DNA from: Prevotella sp. oral taxon 376
Lineage (GTDB): Bacteria > Bacteroidota > Bacteroidia > Bacteroidales > Bacteroidaceae
NCBI RefSeq assembly: GCF_003043945.1
Contig: NZ_PYXG01000001.1
Location: 1,414,501-1,478,500 of the forward strand
Length of the DNA stretch: 64,000 nt
Direction of reading: 5' to 3'
Part shown: positions 50,795 through 58,692 of the stretch, in pieces
Layout: every line of letters starts with the position of its first letter
Position numbering within the stretch: the first letter of the stretch is position 1
The notes under the pieces: model-generated
Seen by the model: the letters and a program-made list of their open reading frames with translations, nothing else
Told to the model about the DNA's origin: nothing
Database searches by the model: none
Made by a program: the position numbers and the translations under genes

Positions 50795-51354
50795 TTACCC
50801 TCCTCCGCGAATTTCTTTATTTCTTCGGAAGTCGGGTGATTGAGAAGTTTGGAGCCCTGGATGTTGAGCTCGGGATATGCTGACTTCAGTTCTTTCTCGG
50901 CCTTCTTCACATTGCTGCCACCGCTGGTGGCGAAAAGAAAAATCTTCTTGCCCTTCAGATAGTTCTGCTCGATGAAAGTATTGATGATGGTCGGTGCGGT
51001 ATACCACCAGATGGGAAATCCGATGTATACGGTGCCATAGCTGTCGAGATGCTCGACCTTGCCCTTGATGGCCGGCCGGAAGTCTCTGTCGTTCATCTCG
51101 ACGCTGGATCGGCTCTGTTTGTCAGTCCAGTCGAGATCGGCATCTGTATAGGGCTGTTCTGGCTGAATCTCGTAGAGGTCGGCTCCAGCTGCTGTTGCCA
51201 GGGTCTTGGCTACTTCTGCCGTGGTTCCCGTGGCAGAGAAGTAGGCGACTAAAGTTTTTGCTTCCATATTATTCTCCTTTGTTTTGTTGCTTTGTGAGCA
51301 GGCGCTCAAGCTGATGGCGAACGATGCAGCGAGTGCCAAGATAAAATGCTTCAT
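50791..51354 (-). CDS. Lipoprotein flavodoxin (first of two)
   Basis: 187 residues starting with a clear lipoprotein signal: MKHFILALAASFAISLSACS, lipobox LSAC with Cys19. From residue 31 it is a flavodoxin: TLVAYFSATGTTAEVAK is the FMN-phosphate loop, VYIGFPIWWYTAPTIINTF the first aromatic region, and FATSGGSNVKKAEKELK the second. A perfect Shine-Dalgarno (AAAGGAG) and ATG (Met30) lie inside the coding sequence directly before the flavodoxin fold. The stop overlaps the start of the TonB-dependent receptor gene. An exported flavodoxin is unusual, since these proteins normally work with cytosolic reductases. Confidence 0.88.
   Translation of the reverse strand: MKHFILALAASFAISLSACSQSNKTKENNMEAKTLVAYFSATGTTAEVAKTLATAAGADLYEIQPEQPYTDADLDWTDKQSRSSVEMNDRDFRPAIKGKVEHLDSYGTVYIGFPIWWYTAPTIINTFIEQNYLKGKKIFLFATSGGSNVKKAEKELKSAYPELNIQGSKLLNHPTSEEIKKFAEEGK
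51265..51280 (-). promoter_or_regulatory. Internal ribosome-binding site and start in the flavodoxin gene
   Basis: On the minus strand AAAGGAG (51280-51274) is followed after 6 bases by ATG (51267-51265), in frame with the flavodoxin. This would make a 158-residue protein without the signal peptide. Strong Shine-Dalgarnos are rare in this window. Confidence 0.6.
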
Positions 51355-51577
51355 ACTTTTTCATATCTAATTTTACGAATACAAAGATCGGAATAAATTC
51401 TGGATCTACGGTTACCAGAATCTCGGTAATCTTAAATCTTTTTACCGCTTTTCATGAAGACCGGTCTTGTAAAAGGTTGTTAGAAAGGAAGTAAAAGGCC
51501 GTTAAAAGGCGGGCAAAAGACCGTTAGAAGCTTGCCTGTTAGCGGCCTTTTACAAGGCTTCTAACGGTTAAAAGCAA
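51355..51577. other. Intergenic region upstream of the flavodoxin gene
   Basis: A near-consensus -7 on the minus strand (GATCTTTG, 51389-51382) would serve the flavodoxin operon. A TTCTGG-N11-CCAGAA palindrome lies at about 51398-51420. The 22-bp repeat array occupies 51469-51578. Confidence 0.5.
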
Positions 51578-51578
51578 A
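51469..51578. repeat. 22-bp repeat, locus E (3 direct plus 2 inverted units)
   Basis: Units start at 51469, 51491, 51513, 51535 and 51557, exact 22-base steps. The first three share G(T/C)AAAAG and GTTAGAAG or GTTAAAAG elements. The fourth and fifth read as reverse complements (CCTTTTAC, CTTCTAACGG). Unit 2 can therefore pair with unit 4 (GTAAAAGGCCGTTAA with TTAGCGGCCTTTTAC, one mismatch), and unit 3 can pair with the 51553-51567 segment. The array ends directly at the terminator of the TPR gene. Confidence 0.85.
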
Positions 51579-51580
51579 AA

Positions 51581-51609
51581 ATCCCGAACTTCATTAGAAA
51601 GTTCGGGAT
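51581..51609 (-). terminator. Terminator of the TonB operon (after TPR gene)
   Basis: ATCCCGAACTT (51581-51591) pairs perfectly with AAGTTCGGGAT (51599-51609). On the minus strand TTTTTGCTTTT follows. Confidence 0.85.
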
Positions 51610-51635
51610 GATATTCTGTATCCTGTGGATTTACC

Positions 51636-53063
51636 TTATTCGTTGCCTGCGGCTTCCGGGGTCTCCTCTGCCGGTGCAAGAGCGGCCTTCGCGTTCTTGT
51701 CGTCAGGAGAAAGAATGATCAGTTTCTCGTAGTAAGGCTTTGCTGCCTCGAGATTCTTCTTGACTTCCCAGTAATAGTAGCCGATGAGCTGGTATGCCTG
51801 AATGAGATAATGGGTCTCGTCGGCGTCGCGGTCGGCCTTGTTGGCATAGAGGTCGATGGTCTTCTGATAATAAGATGCGCCGAGATCGTCGAAGCCGGCA
51901 TCCGAGGAATTGTTGCCTGCCTGATTGTAGATCCATCCTGCGATAGAGGGGAATTTGGAGACGACGGTCTCGTAAATCTTGTTGGCCTGCGCGATATTGG
52001 CTTGTGCATTATCGCCTTTCTTGGCCTTGTCTACATAGATGCTTGCCAGCTTGACATAATCAGATGGAGTGGCATTTTCGTTTTTGTCCATATACATCTG
52101 GTTGTATTCGAGGGCTTTATCCTCATTGCCGGCAGCCTGATAGGCCTCGGAGATATATTGCAACGGCTTGATATCCTTGTGGTCGAGTTCCAGTGCTTTG
52201 TTATATTGCTCGATGGCCTTGTCGTACTGTCCGATACCCTTGAGGGCCTGTCCGTAGTTATTATAGTCAAAGGAAGTCTTCTTGCAAGTGTCGTTCAAGA
52301 TTTTCTGTGCGTTAGCAAGAGCATCCTGATAATTGCCAAGCTCGTTGTTGGCACGCATTGCCTGGCGCTGGAATCCCATCTCCTTGGGAAACTTGTTGGC
52401 CGAGAAATTGGCGATTTCCAGTGATTTTTTCTGGTTGCCGGCATAGTAAGCGGCCGTGGCAAACTCCGAGAGACGATATTTCTCAAGCTTGTTGATGTCG
52501 CACTTGTCGAAGTATTCGATGGCTTTATTCATATTGCCGGTGATGTAGAAATTGTGTGCGGCCTCTGCCTCTACGGGAAAATCAGGAATCTGCTTCTTGA
52601 GTTCTCTCCAGGCATTCTCTGCCTCTACAGGGTTAGCCTTCCGGTTTACGCTGGCAAACTTTATATAACCTTCGGCATTTTTCGGATCCATGCGCATGGC
52701 CTGCTCGTACCACATGGAAGCATCGCCGCCATTATCCTGAACGGCAGCGATATCACCCTTGAGGATGTAAGCGGCTCCCATGGCCTTGTTTTTAGCAAGC
52801 ACGAGGTCGGCAAACTCGTTGGCCTTGTCATAAGTCTTGGCATTGAAGAATTCGTAACCCAGTGCAATCAAGGCTTCAGGGTCTTTCTTGAATGTCTTGG
52901 CATACTTTTTAACGAGATCCTTTGCCGCAAGAGAATTGCCAGGACTTGCCTTCAACTCTTTCGCAATAGGCTGCAACAGGGTCTTGTAATTAACATCTTG
53001 TGCAAATGTAGAAGCTGATGCCAACAGCAACGCTCCTACGCATAAATATTTGATAGTTTTCAT
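51636..53063 (-). CDS. Exported tetratricopeptide-repeat protein
   Basis: 475 residues with a signal peptide (LCVGALLLASASTFAQ). The rest is a chain of about ten TPR-like helical pairs, for example ALIALGYEFFNAKTYDKANEFADLVL, DASMWYEQAMRMDPKNAEGYIKFA, and the canonical GQALKGIGQYDKAIEQYNKALELDHKD. It ends in an Ala/Glu/Pro-rich tail. TPR scaffolds assemble protein complexes; this one would work in the periplasm. It is the last gene of the exbB-exbD-exbD-tonB cluster, a conserved neighbourhood in Bacteroidota, and 133 bases separate it from the phosphate-binding-like lipoprotein gene. Confidence 0.85.
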   Translation of the reverse strand: MKTIKYLCVGALLLASASTFAQDVNYKTLLQPIAKELKASPGNSLAAKDLVKKYAKTFKKDPEALIALGYEFFNAKTYDKANEFADLVLAKNKAMGAAYILKGDIAAVQDNGGDASMWYEQAMRMDPKNAEGYIKFASVNRKANPVEAENAWRELKKQIPDFPVEAEAAHNFYITGNMNKAIEYFDKCDINKLEKYRLSEFATAAYYAGNQKKSLEIANFSANKFPKEMGFQRQAMRANNELGNYQDALANAQKILNDTCKKTSFDYNNYGQALKGIGQYDKAIEQYNKALELDHKDIKPLQYISEAYQAAGNEDKALEYNQMYMDKNENATPSDYVKLASIYVDKAKKGDNAQANIAQANKIYETVVSKFPSIAGWIYNQAGNNSSDAGFDDLGASYYQKTIDLYANKADRDADETHYLIQAYQLIGYYYWEVKKNLEAAKPYYEKLIILSPDDKNAKAALAPAEETPEAAGNE

Positions 53064-53196
53064 AATCGCATGTTTTTAAAGTCGTTTAACAATCAGTTTA
53101 TTAACTCTTCTTCCCCATCAGACGCAAAGAATCGGGCCCTGTCTTAAATTTAGGATGGATCTTTCTTTTCCGAAATGGGCAGTCTCTTTCCTGTTT

Positions 53197-54153
53197 TTAA
53201 TTTCGTTTCACATTTACCGTCTTAATGGAAATATCACCTCGGTATGGGAGTAGACCCGACTTGAAGATGATGAGTTGTCCGACCGGACTTGAAATATAAT
53301 TGGCAAAACTCCATGGGAGTGCCTTCTGAGGATCTACTACTATGCAGTATAATGTTCGTACAAACGGATAACGCCCATCGAGCAGGTAAGCCTGATAAGG
53401 TTTCCAGCTGTTCATCTCGTTGGCTTCATCTCGCAAGGATACAGACATTACATGGATATTCTTCTTGAAAGTGGTGTTGGTGGTGTCGCGGCGGTCATTG
53501 AGCCAGTTTGATCCAATCACGCCAATAGCATTCGGAGTCTGATCAATATAATCAATCACATCCTTGCTGGTCTTTGCGGCGACGATGTTAGCGCTGTTGA
53601 TGGGCTTGCCGTCCAGAATGGAGTCGACCACATAATGCAAGGTGGCTGATTGCTTGTTGTCAAAGACAACTTCAATCTTTCCGAGCCTTGATTTCGGATA
53701 AAGTTGCTTCCAGTCAGTAACCTCCCCGCTGAGGACACGCTTCACATCTTTCACCGAGATGCAGGTGTCGTTATTGTTCTTGTTAACGATAAAAGCTAAA
53801 CCGTCGTATCCAATAGGAAACACGACGGGAATTTGCCTTTTGGTCTTCAGGTAGGCGATTTCGCTTGGCTTCAGACCTCTTGATGTGATGAACAGGCAGG
53901 TCTGTAGATCCTTTATCTTCTGCAGGCCTGTTATCTCATCGGTATATATCGGCTTAAGGTCGGCCTTGGGAAACTTGAACTCAAACTGCTCGACCTCTTC
54001 TTCGATAATGGGACTGAAACTCTCATCGGCATAAAAGCTTATGGTGCCGGAGGTAGGAGTATCAGTTCTGCCTCCTCTCTTGTCTTTTGAAGAGCAAGAG
54101 AGGAGGGCAGCTATTGTTAATCCTACGAATATGTAAGATAGTTTTTTTTTCAT
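53197..54153 (-). CDS. PstS-like substrate-binding lipoprotein
   Basis: 318 residues from the ATG at 54153. A lipoprotein signal (IAALLSCSS) is followed by a PstS-type fold: GTISFYADESFSPIIEEEVEQFEFKFP, VVFPIGYDGLAFIVNKNN, SVKDVKRVLSGEVTDWKQLYP, and NAIGVIGSNWLND. These segments mirror PstS phosphate-binding proteins, but no pst transporter genes are near. It lies 7 bases after tonB and is part of the energy-transduction operon. The usual Ser/Thr phosphate-cradle motif is weak, so the ligand may not be phosphate. The protein is expected in the periplasm, attached to a membrane by lipid. Confidence 0.82.
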   Translation of the reverse strand: MKKKLSYIFVGLTIAALLSCSSKDKRGGRTDTPTSGTISFYADESFSPIIEEEVEQFEFKFPKADLKPIYTDEITGLQKIKDLQTCLFITSRGLKPSEIAYLKTKRQIPVVFPIGYDGLAFIVNKNNNDTCISVKDVKRVLSGEVTDWKQLYPKSRLGKIEVVFDNKQSATLHYVVDSILDGKPINSANIVAAKTSKDVIDYIDQTPNAIGVIGSNWLNDRRDTTNTTFKKNIHVMSVSLRDEANEMNSWKPYQAYLLDGRYPFVRTLYCIVVDPQKALPWSFANYISSPVGQLIIFKSGLLPYRGDISIKTVNVKRN

Positions 54154-54160
54154 AAAGTGA

Positions 54161-55003
54161 TTAGTTCTGCAACTTAAACGATACAGGAACATTATACTTT
54201 ACGCGTACCGCAGAACCGTTCTGCTTTCCAGGATTCCACTTCGGCATGCTTTTTACCACGCGCACGGCTTCCTTGTCGAGCGAAGGGTCTACGGAACGGG
54301 CGATTTTCACATCGCTGATAGAGCCGTCGCGCTCAACAACGAATGAAACGACAACGCGTCCCTGTACGCCATTTTCCTGGGCCACTACCGGATATTGGAG
54401 GTGGCTGCTCAAGTATGACATGAGAGCACCGGGACCACCAGGGAACGATGGCATCTGCTCTACCACATCAAATACTTTCTGCGTTACTTCCTCCTTTGGA
54501 GCTGGTGGAGGAGTAGCAACTGCGACATCAGTACGGACGGCTTCTACGATACGGCTGTCAGAGCCCTCATGGGTCTCTGCGCCAACGGCAGCTTTCTTGT
54601 CAAGGTCGTCCATGGCCTTCAGCTTGTTGTCTTCCTTAACGAGCTCATCTTTCTTGATGACAGGTGCTGTGAACTTCTGGGTCTCACGCGCAACAGGAAT
54701 CTCCTTCTTGGGTGGGACCTTGGGCTTTATTTCTTCAACTTTCTCCCTCTTCTTTGCCTGTTCCTGCAATTTAGAGAGTTCCATTGCTTCCATATAGGCC
54801 TGGCGTTCTTCAGCCGCCTTGTCTGCCTGGATCTTAATCACTAAGAATGCGCCGATGATAGCAGCGGCAACGACTAAAATCGTCAAAGCCTTGATGTTAC
54901 GCCCGGAAGTCCCCTTACGCAGCTTGTAGGCTCCGTAATCCTTGTTCTTGTTGGCGAACACCATCTCAATCCATTTAGGATCGTAAAGATCTATTTTTGC
55001 CAT
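54161..55003 (-). CDS. tonB: TonB energy-transducing protein
   Basis: 280 residues. A cytoplasmic N-terminus (KIDLYDPKWIEMVFANKNKDYGAYKLRK, typical of Bacteroidota TonB) precedes one membrane helix (about 39-58). A Pro/Lys/Glu-rich periplasmic spacer spans about 60-190. The TonB C-terminal domain follows (190-280) with FPGGPGALMSYLSSHLQYP, GRVVVSFVVERDGSI and KSMPKWNPGKQNG. It transmits the proton-motive force from ExbB-ExbD to outer-membrane receptors such as those at 48926-50794. It is encoded downstream of exbB and two exbD genes. Confidence 0.95.
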   Translation of the reverse strand: MAKIDLYDPKWIEMVFANKNKDYGAYKLRKGTSGRNIKALTILVVAAAIIGAFLVIKIQADKAAEERQAYMEAMELSKLQEQAKKREKVEEIKPKVPPKKEIPVARETQKFTAPVIKKDELVKEDNKLKAMDDLDKKAAVGAETHEGSDSRIVEAVRTDVAVATPPPAPKEEVTQKVFDVVEQMPSFPGGPGALMSYLSSHLQYPVVAQENGVQGRVVVSFVVERDGSISDVKIARSVDPSLDKEAVRVVKSMPKWNPGKQNGSAVRVKYNVPVSFKLQN

Positions 55004-55034
55004 GATTTCTTTTCTTATTTAGTTTAGTCGTCGA

Positions 55035-55691
55035 TTACATCTTGATATTTCTTGACTTGAGCAATTTCTCGTCGTCAGGATTAATCTTATCAATGACATA
55101 AGTTCCAATACTCAGAATCTGCATTTCATCGAGAGCATCTACCAAATTCTTGTATGATGCATTATCAGTAGCCTTAATGACAACCGTAAGCGTTGGGATC
55201 TTCTCGCCTCCCTTAAGTTCACCAGCTTTCAACTTGTTGAGTTCTTTCTGGTAGATACTGTCGGGGTACATCTTCGGATTCTTGGCCTTTTCAGCCTGTA
55301 ACTCCTTGACGGCAAGGGTGATACGCTCTACGGGGCGGGTACCGTTCTCGGTAGCGTGCTCACGAAGTTTGGTGCGAAGCCCATCCTTGGCACTCCCCCA
55401 AGTAGTTTCCTTGATCCATGCAGGATTGTTATACTCAGGGATACCCTCTCCATAATAAAGCTTATTATCAGCGCAAACATACAGTGTAATGGTTTCCGAG
55501 GCCTTGGTCTCGTTTTTCATGTCGTCCTGGATGTTTTTGTCATTACTCGGCATGGTCAGCTCCATTGTCTGAGGTTTGCTCAAAGTGGTACAGAGCATGA
55601 AGAATGTGATAAGAAGCATCAGCATATCTACCATGGGCGTAAAGTCTACGCGAACGGTAATTTTCTTTTGTTTGCTTTCTTTCTTTGCCAT
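55035..55691 (-). CDS. exbD: ExbD/TolR family biopolymer transport protein (second copy)
   Basis: 218 residues. ITVRVDFTPMVDMLMLLITFFMLCTTL near the N-terminus is the ExbD membrane helix with the proton-relay aspartate (MVDMLMLL). A periplasmic domain follows (about 45-218), longer than E. coli ExbD (141), with an insertion holding a Lys/Pro-rich stretch. The start is one base after the end of the first exbD. The two copies differ throughout, so this is an old duplication. Confidence 0.92.
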   Translation of the reverse strand: MAKKESKQKKITVRVDFTPMVDMLMLLITFFMLCTTLSKPQTMELTMPSNDKNIQDDMKNETKASETITLYVCADNKLYYGEGIPEYNNPAWIKETTWGSAKDGLRTKLREHATENGTRPVERITLAVKELQAEKAKNPKMYPDSIYQKELNKLKAGELKGGEKIPTLTVVIKATDNASYKNLVDALDEMQILSIGTYVIDKINPDDEKLLKSRNIKM

Positions 55692-55692
55692 A

Positions 55693-56334
55693 TTATTCGC
55701 TCTCCTGCTTTAACTGAGTAATCATATAATAATGAGACTCATCCATGTCTTGAAGTTCGTTCATTACGCGTTTAACGGTCTTATAAGGGGTCGCGGCATC
55801 AGCCTTGAGGGCAATCTTGATGTCGGGATTAGCTCTGCGCGCCTGGTCGACCCACTGCTGAAACTCGCTCATGCCGCCTTTAATGGAATCGAGAGGAATT
55901 CCCTTTGTAGGAAGGGTCTTCTGCCGATTCTGGGTCGACATTGCGAGATAACTACTCAGCTCGGTCATGGGAACACCGAAAGTAGACTCAGACTTGAATA
56001 CTTCTTGCTGCTTTGCAGCCAGAGATACACCAAACTGTGAAGTCATACCGTTGAGTGTCGCTCCCAGGTTGTCAGTATTGTCAATCTGCATAAACACCTG
56101 ACCTTCGCCTGTCGGCTGGCCGGCAGCATTCTTTTCTGGACTGATCAATATAGTGAGGACTCCGTTCTCAGGCACCTTGATTTCAGAGACAGACCCCGGG
56201 GTGTTCACCTTCACTGGCTCATTCTTGACGAATGTAGAAGTCAGCATGAAGAAGGTAAGCAGCAGGGTCATGACATCCGACATAGGTGTCATATCGATCC
56301 AGACATCACTCTTCTTAATTTTTACTTTACCCAT
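55693..56334 (-). CDS. exbD: ExbD/TolR family biopolymer transport protein (first copy)
   Basis: 213 residues with KKSDVWIDMTPMSDVMTLLLTFFMLTSTF at the N-terminus, again with the conserved membrane Asp. The periplasmic domain includes VNTPGSVSEIKVPENGVLTILISPEKN and a C-terminal KIALKADAATPYKTVKRVMNELQDM that matches the TolR/ExbD end. It follows exbB after 30 bases and precedes the second exbD by 1 base. A pair of ExbDs may form a mixed dimer inside the ExbB pentamer; this is inference. Confidence 0.92.
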   Translation of the reverse strand: MGKVKIKKSDVWIDMTPMSDVMTLLLTFFMLTSTFVKNEPVKVNTPGSVSEIKVPENGVLTILISPEKNAAGQPTGEGQVFMQIDNTDNLGATLNGMTSQFGVSLAAKQQEVFKSESTFGVPMTELSSYLAMSTQNRQKTLPTKGIPLDSIKGGMSEFQQWVDQARRANPDIKIALKADAATPYKTVKRVMNELQDMDESHYYMITQLKQESE

Positions 56335-56364
56335 AGCGATAAAATTTTAAAGGGTTAGCAAAAA

Positions 56365-57201
56365 TTAAGCCTCTTCCGTGTGGTTTGCTTCGTATGTCTG
56401 AGCAATTGAATAACCAACCTCGTCAAGGGCATATGTCAACTTATCAACCTTGTTGGTGAAGTAGTTGTAAGCTACAACTGCGCACCAAGATGTACCGATA
56501 CCGAAGGCAGTATTGATCAAGGCCTCGGAAATACCCTGGGAAAGAGCGGCAGAGTCAGCACCACCACCTGCAGACAAAGCAGAGAATGAGCGAATCATAC
56601 CAACCACAGTACCAAGAAGTCCGGTGAGTGTACCCAGCGTAACGATCGTAGCGATGATAGGCAAGTTCATGGTCAGAGTAGGCATCTCAAGCTGAGTAGC
56701 TTCCTCGTGAGCCTGCTGAATCTTGGCAACCTTCTGCGACTTCTTAAGAGCGGCATTAGCGCCAGACTCCATGTCCTTGTAGGCATTCAGAGAAGCCTGG
56801 ACTACATTTGCGACAGAACCCTTCTGCTTGTCGCAGAGCTGCTGTGCCTTTGCAAAATCATTCTCGTTCAAAGCAGCCTTGATATTTGCTACGAATTTGG
56901 GGAGTGCACCTTTACCGAAGGCTGTGCGGAGAGCCAATGCGCGCTCAATAGCCATTGCGATAACGGTGAGCAACAGGGTATGGATAACTGGAACGACGAT
57001 ACCACCTTTGAAGATTGTTCCCCAGACATCGATAGGAGAAGTCTTAGACTCGTCAGCGAAATGGCTTGCGCTACCGAACCATGTAAAGAACAATGTGAAA
57101 GCGATGATAGCGCAGACTACGATAATCCAGAATGCACCTCTTACTCCCTGAAAGCCCTCAGAGTTCTTCTTAGGGCTAGCTGTTTTTGTGTTAGTTGCCA
57201 T
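56365..57201 (-). CDS. exbB: MotA/TolQ/ExbB proton-channel family protein
   Basis: 278 residues with three membrane helices at about 26-48, 70-90 and 190-245. The conserved C-terminal family part reads MPTLTMNLPIIATIVTLGTLTGLLGTVVGMIRSF, then ISEALINTAFGIGTSWCAVVAYNYFTNK. The proton channel formed with ExbD powers TonB. The first gene of the minus-strand operon, with a -7 box at 57300-57307. The N-terminus has an extra charged segment before the first helix, typical for Bacteroidota. Confidence 0.94.
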   Translation of the reverse strand: MATNTKTASPKKNSEGFQGVRGAFWIIVVCAIIAFTLFFTWFGSASHFADESKTSPIDVWGTIFKGGIVVPVIHTLLLTVIAMAIERALALRTAFGKGALPKFVANIKAALNENDFAKAQQLCDKQKGSVANVVQASLNAYKDMESGANAALKKSQKVAKIQQAHEEATQLEMPTLTMNLPIIATIVTLGTLTGLLGTVVGMIRSFSALSAGGGADSAALSQGISEALINTAFGIGTSWCAVVAYNYFTNKVDKLTYALDEVGYSIAQTYEANHTEEA

Positions 57202-57299
57202 AATTGTTGAAATTTTAATTTTTAGTTATAAATAAATTTGATTATAAAAATTCGTCTCGTTATGTGCCTCAACTTGACGGAAGGACACAATTCAGTAAG

Positions 57300-57307
57300 C
57301 AAAGATA
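57300..57307 (-). promoter_or_regulatory. -7 element of the exbB-exbD-tonB operon
   Basis: TATCTTTG on the minus strand, perfect consensus, with a leader of about 90 A/T-rich bases before exbB. Confidence 0.7.
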
Positions 57308-57393
57308 ATAATTAAACACAAAGAATGTGCGCAATTAACTTGTTTTAACGATAAATTTAGAAAAAAGTTTATGCGTTAACCTTGGTGTATATG

Positions 57394-58587
57394 TTACTCA
57401 AGCTTTGCCAGTGTTTCTTTAATTCTCCTCAGCGCCTCATAGATATTCTCTTCGCTTGTGGCATAGCTCATCCTGAAGCACTCGTCGTCTCCAAAGGCCT
57501 CACCGCCTACGGTTGCGACATGTCCAACTTCAAGTAGGAACATGGCAAGATCATTGGAACCCTTAATTTCCCGGTTGCCAAAGTGCTTGCCATAGAACCT
57601 GCTGCACTTGGGAAACAGATAGAAGGCTCCTGCTGGCTCATTGACTTCAAGGCCGGGAATGTTTTTTGCAAGGCTGACAATGGTATCACGACGGTGCTGA
57701 AAGGCCAGTCTCATATCCTCTACGCATCCCTTCTCGAGTGTATATGCGGCTTCCGCTGCCTTCTGACTTACGGAACAGGGTCCGCTTGTGTACTGTCCCT
57801 GGAGCTTGGCGCAGCCTTTTACGATCCATTCCGGAGCTGCGAGATATCCTATTCTCCAGCCTGTCATGGCATAGGCCTTTGAGACGCCGTTAACAATTAT
57901 CGAGCGCTCTTTCATGCCCGGGAATTGTGCGATGCTTTCGTGGTGCCCGATATAGCTGATGTGCTCGTAAATCTCATCGGAAAGTACGAATAGTCCCTGA
58001 TGGCTTGCTATGATCTTGGCTAATTCTTCCAATTCTTCTTTTGAATAGACCGAGCCGGTAGGATTGCTGGGGGAGCAGATGATTACCATCTTTGTCCTTG
58101 AAGTGATGGCAGCCTCAAGTTGTTCGGGTAACATCTTGAAATTTTGTTCAAAACCAGTATTCACATATATGGGCATGCCTCCCGCAAGTTTTAGCATTTG
58201 TGGGTAACTTACCCAATATGGAGTCGGGATGACAACTTCGTCTCCATCGTTTACAAGAGCAAGGATGGCATTGCAGACGCTTTGCTTTGCCCCATTTGAA
58301 ACCAAAATCTCGCTGGGGGTGTAGTTCAGGTCATTTTCACGCTTTAGCTTTCTCGCAATAGCCTCTCTTAAGGAGGCATACCCCGCTACCGGAGAATATT
58401 TGGAATAGTTTTCGTCGATGGCCTTCTTCGCTGCATTCTTGATATAATCAGGCGTATTGAAGTCTGGTTCGCCGACGCTCATATTGATGACATCAATGCC
58501 ATTAGCTTTCATCTCGCTACTTTTCTGCGACATCGCGAGGGTTGCAGAAGAAGCAAGACGATTCAGTCTGTCGGATAGTTGGGGCAT
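57394..58587 (-). CDS. Class I PLP-dependent aminotransferase (aspartate aminotransferase type)
   Basis: The start is set at 58587 (397 residues, MPQLSDRLNRLASSATLAM), since the longer frame starts in the -7 box. The PLP lysine lies in NGVSKAYAMTGWRIGYL, preceded by the phosphate-binding SNGAKQ and the Asp-Tyr region LSDEIYEHI. CSPSNPTGSVYS binds the substrate carboxylate. The sequence fits the I-gamma aspartate/prephenate aminotransferase group common in Bacteroidota. It would make aspartate from oxaloacetate with glutamate, supplying asd and purB pathways. It is monocistronic. Confidence 0.93.
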   Translation of the reverse strand: MPQLSDRLNRLASSATLAMSQKSSEMKANGIDVINMSVGEPDFNTPDYIKNAAKKAIDENYSKYSPVAGYASLREAIARKLKRENDLNYTPSEILVSNGAKQSVCNAILALVNDGDEVVIPTPYWVSYPQMLKLAGGMPIYVNTGFEQNFKMLPEQLEAAITSRTKMVIICSPSNPTGSVYSKEELEELAKIIASHQGLFVLSDEIYEHISYIGHHESIAQFPGMKERSIIVNGVSKAYAMTGWRIGYLAAPEWIVKGCAKLQGQYTSGPCSVSQKAAEAAYTLEKGCVEDMRLAFQHRRDTIVSLAKNIPGLEVNEPAGAFYLFPKCSRFYGKHFGNREIKGSNDLAMFLLEVGHVATVGGEAFGDDECFRMSYATSEENIYEALRRIKETLAKLE

Positions 58588-58611
58588 GATCGTGTAGTTG
58601 CTAATTTTCTG

Positions 58612-58619
58612 CAAATGTA
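58612..58619 (-). promoter_or_regulatory. -7 element of the aminotransferase gene
   Basis: TACATTTG on the minus strand, 24 bases before the ATG at 58587 and overlapping the formal start at 58614. Confidence 0.65.
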
Positions 58620-58692
58620 ACCATTTTATCGTAAAAACGAAAAGATACTTACGATAATTTGAGAAAATGCCCAGCTTTTTAACAGGATTACA

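Noticed and set aside
55035..56334. Tandem exbD genes as an assembly duplication
   Set aside because: The two proteins differ throughout in sequence and length, so this is an old, genuine gene pair.
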